Source of the DNA: Phyto melanocephala
Taxonomy: Eukaryota > Arthropoda > Insecta > Diptera > Rhinophoridae
DNA: 64,000 nucleotides
Direction: 5' to 3'
Assembly (NCBI GenBank): GCA_941918925.1
Contig: OW799234.1
Coordinates: 10,259,001 to 10,323,000 of the forward strand
This document shows, in pieces, positions 59,970 to 64,000 of this stretch. Every line of letters begins with the position of its first letter. The stretch's first letter is position 1. Below the pieces are notes generated by a model, which made no database searches, was not told where the DNA came from, and saw only the letters and a program-made list of their open reading frames with translations. The translations under genes were made by a program, and so were the position numbers.

Positions 59970-60276
59970 ATTGAAATTTAATATATTATTTATACATATT
60001 TTTATTTTTTTTTATTTTTTTTTTAATTTTTTTTATTTTTATTTTTTTATTTTTTATTTAATATATTATTTATACATATTTTTATTTTAATTATTTTTTT
60101 TTAATTTTTTTTTTTATTTTTTTTTAACATACATACGTAAATTTATAATTTTACAATGGTATGTACGTATTTCATATGGGATGAATGGTGGTACAAACTA
60201 CTGTTATTGCATGACTACACGTTGTGAAGGGTATATAACATTCGGGACGGCCGAATATAGCGCTCTTACTTGTTTT
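59970..60276 (-). mobile_element. Helentron (DINE-like) copy 4, 3' truncated
   Basis: Minus strand starts ACAAGTAAGAGCGCTATATT, then CGGCCGTCCCGAA and ATGCAATAACAGTAGTTTGT, and runs into the A/T tract, where a TATAAATAATATATTAAAT block occurs twice (about 76 bp apart). The second half is missing. Confidence 0.82.
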
Positions 60277-61316
60277 ATCTCTTACTTTTGAATTCTTAAA
60301 ATCTCTTTTCAATAGATAAAATGTTTTGAACGCTGTAGTTAGTTTTGTTATTACTTACATTTAAAAAGGTTGAACTAATTTTGTATTATAAAAATAATTT
60401 ATCACGTTTGCCATCCCTGCCTTAAATTATTGAATCGTTATTGTTTGGTTTCTCATGATTTTAAAACAACTTGTGGCTTCTTCCAAAAAAAACAAACTCG
60501 CCTTCTTTTTCTTTGTATTTAATTTAGGCCTCTACATACTTATGGGTTAGCAACAACTTTTCAATCTTATAACTCTTTAAATTCTTAATCGATTTTTATA
60601 AAATAAATATTGTGCACATCTGTAAGTAACTACCTTTCTAACGGGCTATTTTTGTTCAAACTAAATTTACAAAAAGATAAGAAACATGTACCGAACTGTT
60701 TCATCTACATATGTATTCTTCCATATTTGAACCTACTTTAATGACAGTTCGTTCCCTTTTCACTTCAAATAACGTTATGCTTATTTGCGAGTTGTTGTTT
60801 TCATTAGTAAATAATAGCTGTGTTTACGTCACAGCATAAAGTGCATATAAAGAATTCACAGTAGAATTCCATAAAAACCAGTGCATTATTTACTTAGTTT
60901 GTTTGTGTGCTTTTTCGAAATTTCAGTTTTAATGAGAAAATTTTTTTTTTTAGCAAATTTGGTATTTTGCTTTATGGAATGTGTGGATAAAATTTGCGAA
61001 AATAATTGCATATATTTTTTGAAATAATTTGTTACATTGTTTATGTAAATCGCAGTGAAGAGAAATCTCTCAGCCAAATAAATTTAATTTTGGTAATTAG
61101 TTTGTTTCATGTTGCCATGAAAAAGTTCGTTTGCAGGATGTTGTTTAACATAAAAGGGTGTCCACTATGAGCGATTTTTAATGCATCGTTTTTGTCCGTC
61201 ATGTTGCTTGTTATTTTATTACTACAGCTTAACTAAAATATCACGACAGACTATTGAAAATCATTTCTGGAGGATAAAATATTTATTTTTTAATTTTTTT
61301 TTTTAATAATCTAACT
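60277..61316. other. AT-rich, no gene recognised
   Basis: Nothing supported; GCCATCCCTGC at 60411 may be an M1 trace. Confidence 0.5.
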
Positions 61317-61428
61317 GCCGTATTCATAAAAATTATTTTAGGTTTATTGAAGGCTTATTTGACAGATTTCTCTACAAAATCTGTCAAATCAGCTTTTAAT
61401 AAACCGTAAATATTTTTATGAATACGGC
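61317..61428. mobile_element. 112-bp palindromic MITE
   Basis: GCCGTATTCATAAAAATTAT on the left mirrors the right end; arms of ~52 bp continue through GGTTTATT-AA-GCTTATTTGACAGATTT around a short loop. Could form one long hairpin. Confidence 0.88.
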
Positions 61429-61834
61429 CCAAAGTGTTTTTAAATCAAATGATGAGCTCGTTGCCTTCATATTACGACAGACAAGATAACCTTGAAAATT
61501 CAACTTTTCAATGTTTAAAGGAAAAGTTCTAGACTATCATTTCGCTAAATAATAGAAATCAAATTTAGAAACCTTTAGCTGTATCTGTAGAAAACACCAG
61601 TTTGTCTAACCAATTTTTTGTCAATTCTAACATCAACTTTCTCGAACTTTAAACTGAATAATATTCAACTTATCTAGAAGTTCAAAGTAAGTGACATTTA
61701 CAGTGGATACTATGCCGAACGTGGAATACCTGGGGAACTCGAACTGGAGATCCATAAGGAGTTACATTGAGGGCACTGAGTTTTTGAACTAGTCCGTTAT
61801 TTGTGGGAAATTATGATTATGGTTTTTGTTTGGG

Positions 61835-61942
61835 AATTCCGTTTTCCATATGGAGCGCACAACATGCCAAGTGGGCATAAGTGTATACCTGTCATAGGTT
61901 TGGGCTTTTAGTGCCCCTCCTTTTCAACCGAACCTAACCTAG
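61835..61942 (+). mobile_element. SINE/LINE 3' tail fragment
   Basis: CATATGGAGCGCACAACATG, then GGGCATAAGTGTATACCTGT, GGCTTTTAGTGCCCCTCC and CAACCGAACCTAACCT, matching the tail of the SINE at 57871. The tRNA-like head is not present in this orientation. 61429-61834 holds nothing else that I recognise. Confidence 0.7.
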
Positions 61943-62819
61943 GTGACATTACGAATTGCTGTTTGCTTGCTGAGTGGGCTTTAGTGTAATTGAAAGGGAA
62001 TCCCGTAATAGATTAAATTGACTTAGAGGCTAACAGTTGAGTAGTTACCCTATCAATTCGGTTTGTTTACTGAGTCGGCTTTAAAGGTTGAAAGAATATT
62101 CCAAATTTTAACAACAAGACTAATTTTTCTATGACAGGTCTTATATGGGATAACGGCAGTAAATAAATTTTTATTTCATGAGGATTTTAGAACTTCTCTG
62201 AACACCACAGCAGCGAGTTCATAATCTTGATAAATCTCAGATAAAACACAAAACACATCTTGTGTAATAATTTTCATGATATAGTTATGAACGCCATGTG
62301 GCTTCAGCGATTGTCGCAATGGTTATTCTACATTACCGCCTAGTTTCAATTCATTTAAACCATACATTTGATTTAGATGATTGCTGTTGATGTTATCAAT
62401 CGCAGATGTGATTAAATTAGCCACCATGCTTATGCGATTAGATCAATTAGATGTTATCTTTGAAAATTTTCTGAAGTCACAGGCCTTTTGCAATAAGCAG
62501 CAACCCATCAATGCCCTTGAAGTCAGCCATCGGAGGGCTTATAATGACAGATCAAAATAAGGAAGAGAGTCAGAGGTAGCTTGCTTATCACCATTTGTTC
62601 ATGTATAAAAGGTGTAGGTTAGACTGCTGGATTACTGAGGCGTTTTACAGGTTAAAAAGCGGAAACCGTCTTAGATACTACCTGGTATACTTAGATTTTA
62701 CCCGTATTTGTATCTTCATTCACATTCTTCTTTCATTCTTCATTTTATTAAGTTATGTTTCTGCAACATCTCTTTTGATTGTGAAATATGAGGAATCTTT
62801 TAATGAGATGACAATACAT
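61943..62819. other. No gene recognised; may include decayed LINE
   Basis: Less AT-rich than average from about 62280 onward and leads into the RNase H relic, so part is probably degraded LINE coding sequence. I cannot place specific motifs. Confidence 0.35.
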
Positions 62820-63275
62820 TCCACTATTGAGCTCAGATGGTGAACTGGCCACTCGGTAGTGTCAGAAAAACGCACTGCGGACAGGCTAGCAAATAATGAA
62901 ACTCTACTCAGAGGAGTTTGATACATTCATTGGTTTACCGCTTCTATTCTGCAGGGGACTGGTAAAACAGGAGTTAAACAAATCTGCATAGACTAGATAT
63001 AAGGTAGTAAGACTGACATGGACGTCAATGGACAACTGTTGAACGAGGGCATTTATGCGACTCTCTCGCTCTCCATTCCGTAGTCTTGTTGGTGCTCTAA
63101 GTGCACACTGTGTCTGGGGAGTACACGCCAGAAGATTAAATCTCCTTTTCAGTGATTTTTGCAGAAGTTGTGGCGATGAGGATAGGATTAAATCTGTGCT
63201 ATTACCCAGCTCTGGTAGGATTTTAAGCCCGGCATCACGAATACAATTTCTTCGTACCTCGGCTTGGTGCTAGAT
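62820..63275 (+). pseudogene. Decayed LINE RNase H end and C-terminal Cys tail
   Basis: IELRW, a stop, TGHS and then TADRLANNETLL correspond to the RNase H block VELRWVPGHS-ADxLA of I/Loa/R1-type LINEs. After about 130 bp in broken frames, RSLVGALSAHCVWGVHARRL and FCRSCGDEDR match the region after RNase H ending in the Cys-His tail; the final His and Cys are lost. Opposite orientation to the LINE at 18095, and too diverged to tell if it is the same family. Several stops. Confidence 0.8.
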
Positions 63276-64000
63276 TGCAAAGATAGTGTTTCTCTGGGTT
63301 GACGTGGGATTAGCTATGCCCGCCAATCCATGTATTTGGCGTCGCATGGGACTTAGACAAGCTCCCATGTATGATGGTTTGTAAATTATCAGCCTGTTTA
63401 ACCTAAACGTCGTCAATGCATGTAGGTTTTAAATCTGGTAGCACTTTTTTCAGTACATGTAACTTGATTCGGTTCGAAGGACCATTAGCAAGTGCTTACC
63501 GTATTCAACATTGTTAATACTTACTACTTTTATTAGACACTGTATAGCAAACACAACGAAAAGCAAAATGTCATTCACCTAAAATATTATTAAAATAATA
63601 ATTTTATTATTTATGACACAATAAGTATGTATTCGTATTTCATAAAACACTATGAAAACACACCGCAAGATATATATTTGGACCTTTTTTATAACTATGT
63701 GTGTGCTTTTGTGTGTGTGTGTGTAAAAGTGAAAACATGAGCCAAAAACTAATGTAACACATTTTCTAGCATGTATGTACATACTATGTAAGCGTGTAGT
63801 TTATGTCCATTTATTTTCTTTCCGGCAATGAAATTTGATTATGGTAAACAAAGTGCCAAATTTAATGGTGAGAAGTAAACTTAATGTAGTTATTCGTATT
63901 CATATTTTTATTTAGAAAAATAAATGAAAACATTGTTCATTCAATCTTGCCAGATATTTGTTTTCAGATACTAATACAATAAACACAGATTGAAGTATAA
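63276..64000. other. No gene recognised
   Basis: GT microsatellite at 63703-63724. The first ~150 bp may be the 3' UTR of the LINE relic. Confidence 0.5.

Noticed and set aside
62595..62843. 82-codon open frame
   Set aside because: It ends IELRW, the RNase H block of the decayed LINE, and the upstream part has no domain; it is part of a relic and not a gene.

Overview
The window looks like non-coding, transposon-packed nuclear DNA from a higher dipteran, most likely a calyptrate fly (blow fly, house fly or stable fly type). The grounds are the very high A+T content, long poly-A and poly-T tracts, ACAT, CA and CAA microsatellites, a copia element using the fly-type internal initiator-tRNA primer site, DINE-1/mini-me-like Helentrons with GACA/GACG proto-microsatellites, and mariner, Tc1, piggyBac and hAT remnants. 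I found no host protein-coding gene that I can defend. Only one 85-nt Q-rich putative exon (54094-54178) is worth a check. It reads as an intergenic region or a very large intron.

Layout. 1-3160: Helentron (DINE-like) copies. 5862-6580: 370-bp MITE family with 8-bp duplications. 7542-8997: complete but internally deleted copia insertion with 67-bp terminal repeats. 10755-13416: SINE, DINE-like element with a nested TTA-flanked MITE, then a Helitron. 14537-14920: second MITE copy. 18095-19550: decayed I/Loa-type LINE. 20250-22835: DINE-type tandem units, then mariner and Tc1 relics. 25195-26562: Tc1-like element with TA duplication and a nested MITE. 26709-28060: TIR element holding a Helitron. 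30234-30412: 25-bp-TIR MITE. 31874-36075: 4.2-kb hAT-like element holding a piggyBac, a small palindrome and a Helitron piece. 38150-39700: array of GGGCGTGGC units interrupted by a MITE and a gypsy-type solo LTR. 41079-41698: Helitron. 42360-43884: tandem duplication and a MITE. 45759-47942: three-level nest. 48040-50420: ~250-bp satellite broken by the third MITE copy. 51640-60276: DINE copies, GGGCGTGGC arrays, a mariner remnant and a SINE. 61317-63275: MITE, SINE tail, second LINE relic.

Nothing here acts as a pathway. All recognisable proteins are broken transposon proteins (copia Gag/protease, LINE RT/RNase H, and mariner, Tc1 and piggyBac transposases). The value of the window is its insertion history: target-site duplications show which element landed in which, and one ~120-bp GC-rich unit recurs in at least seven separate places. 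Stretches with no feature are stated as such.
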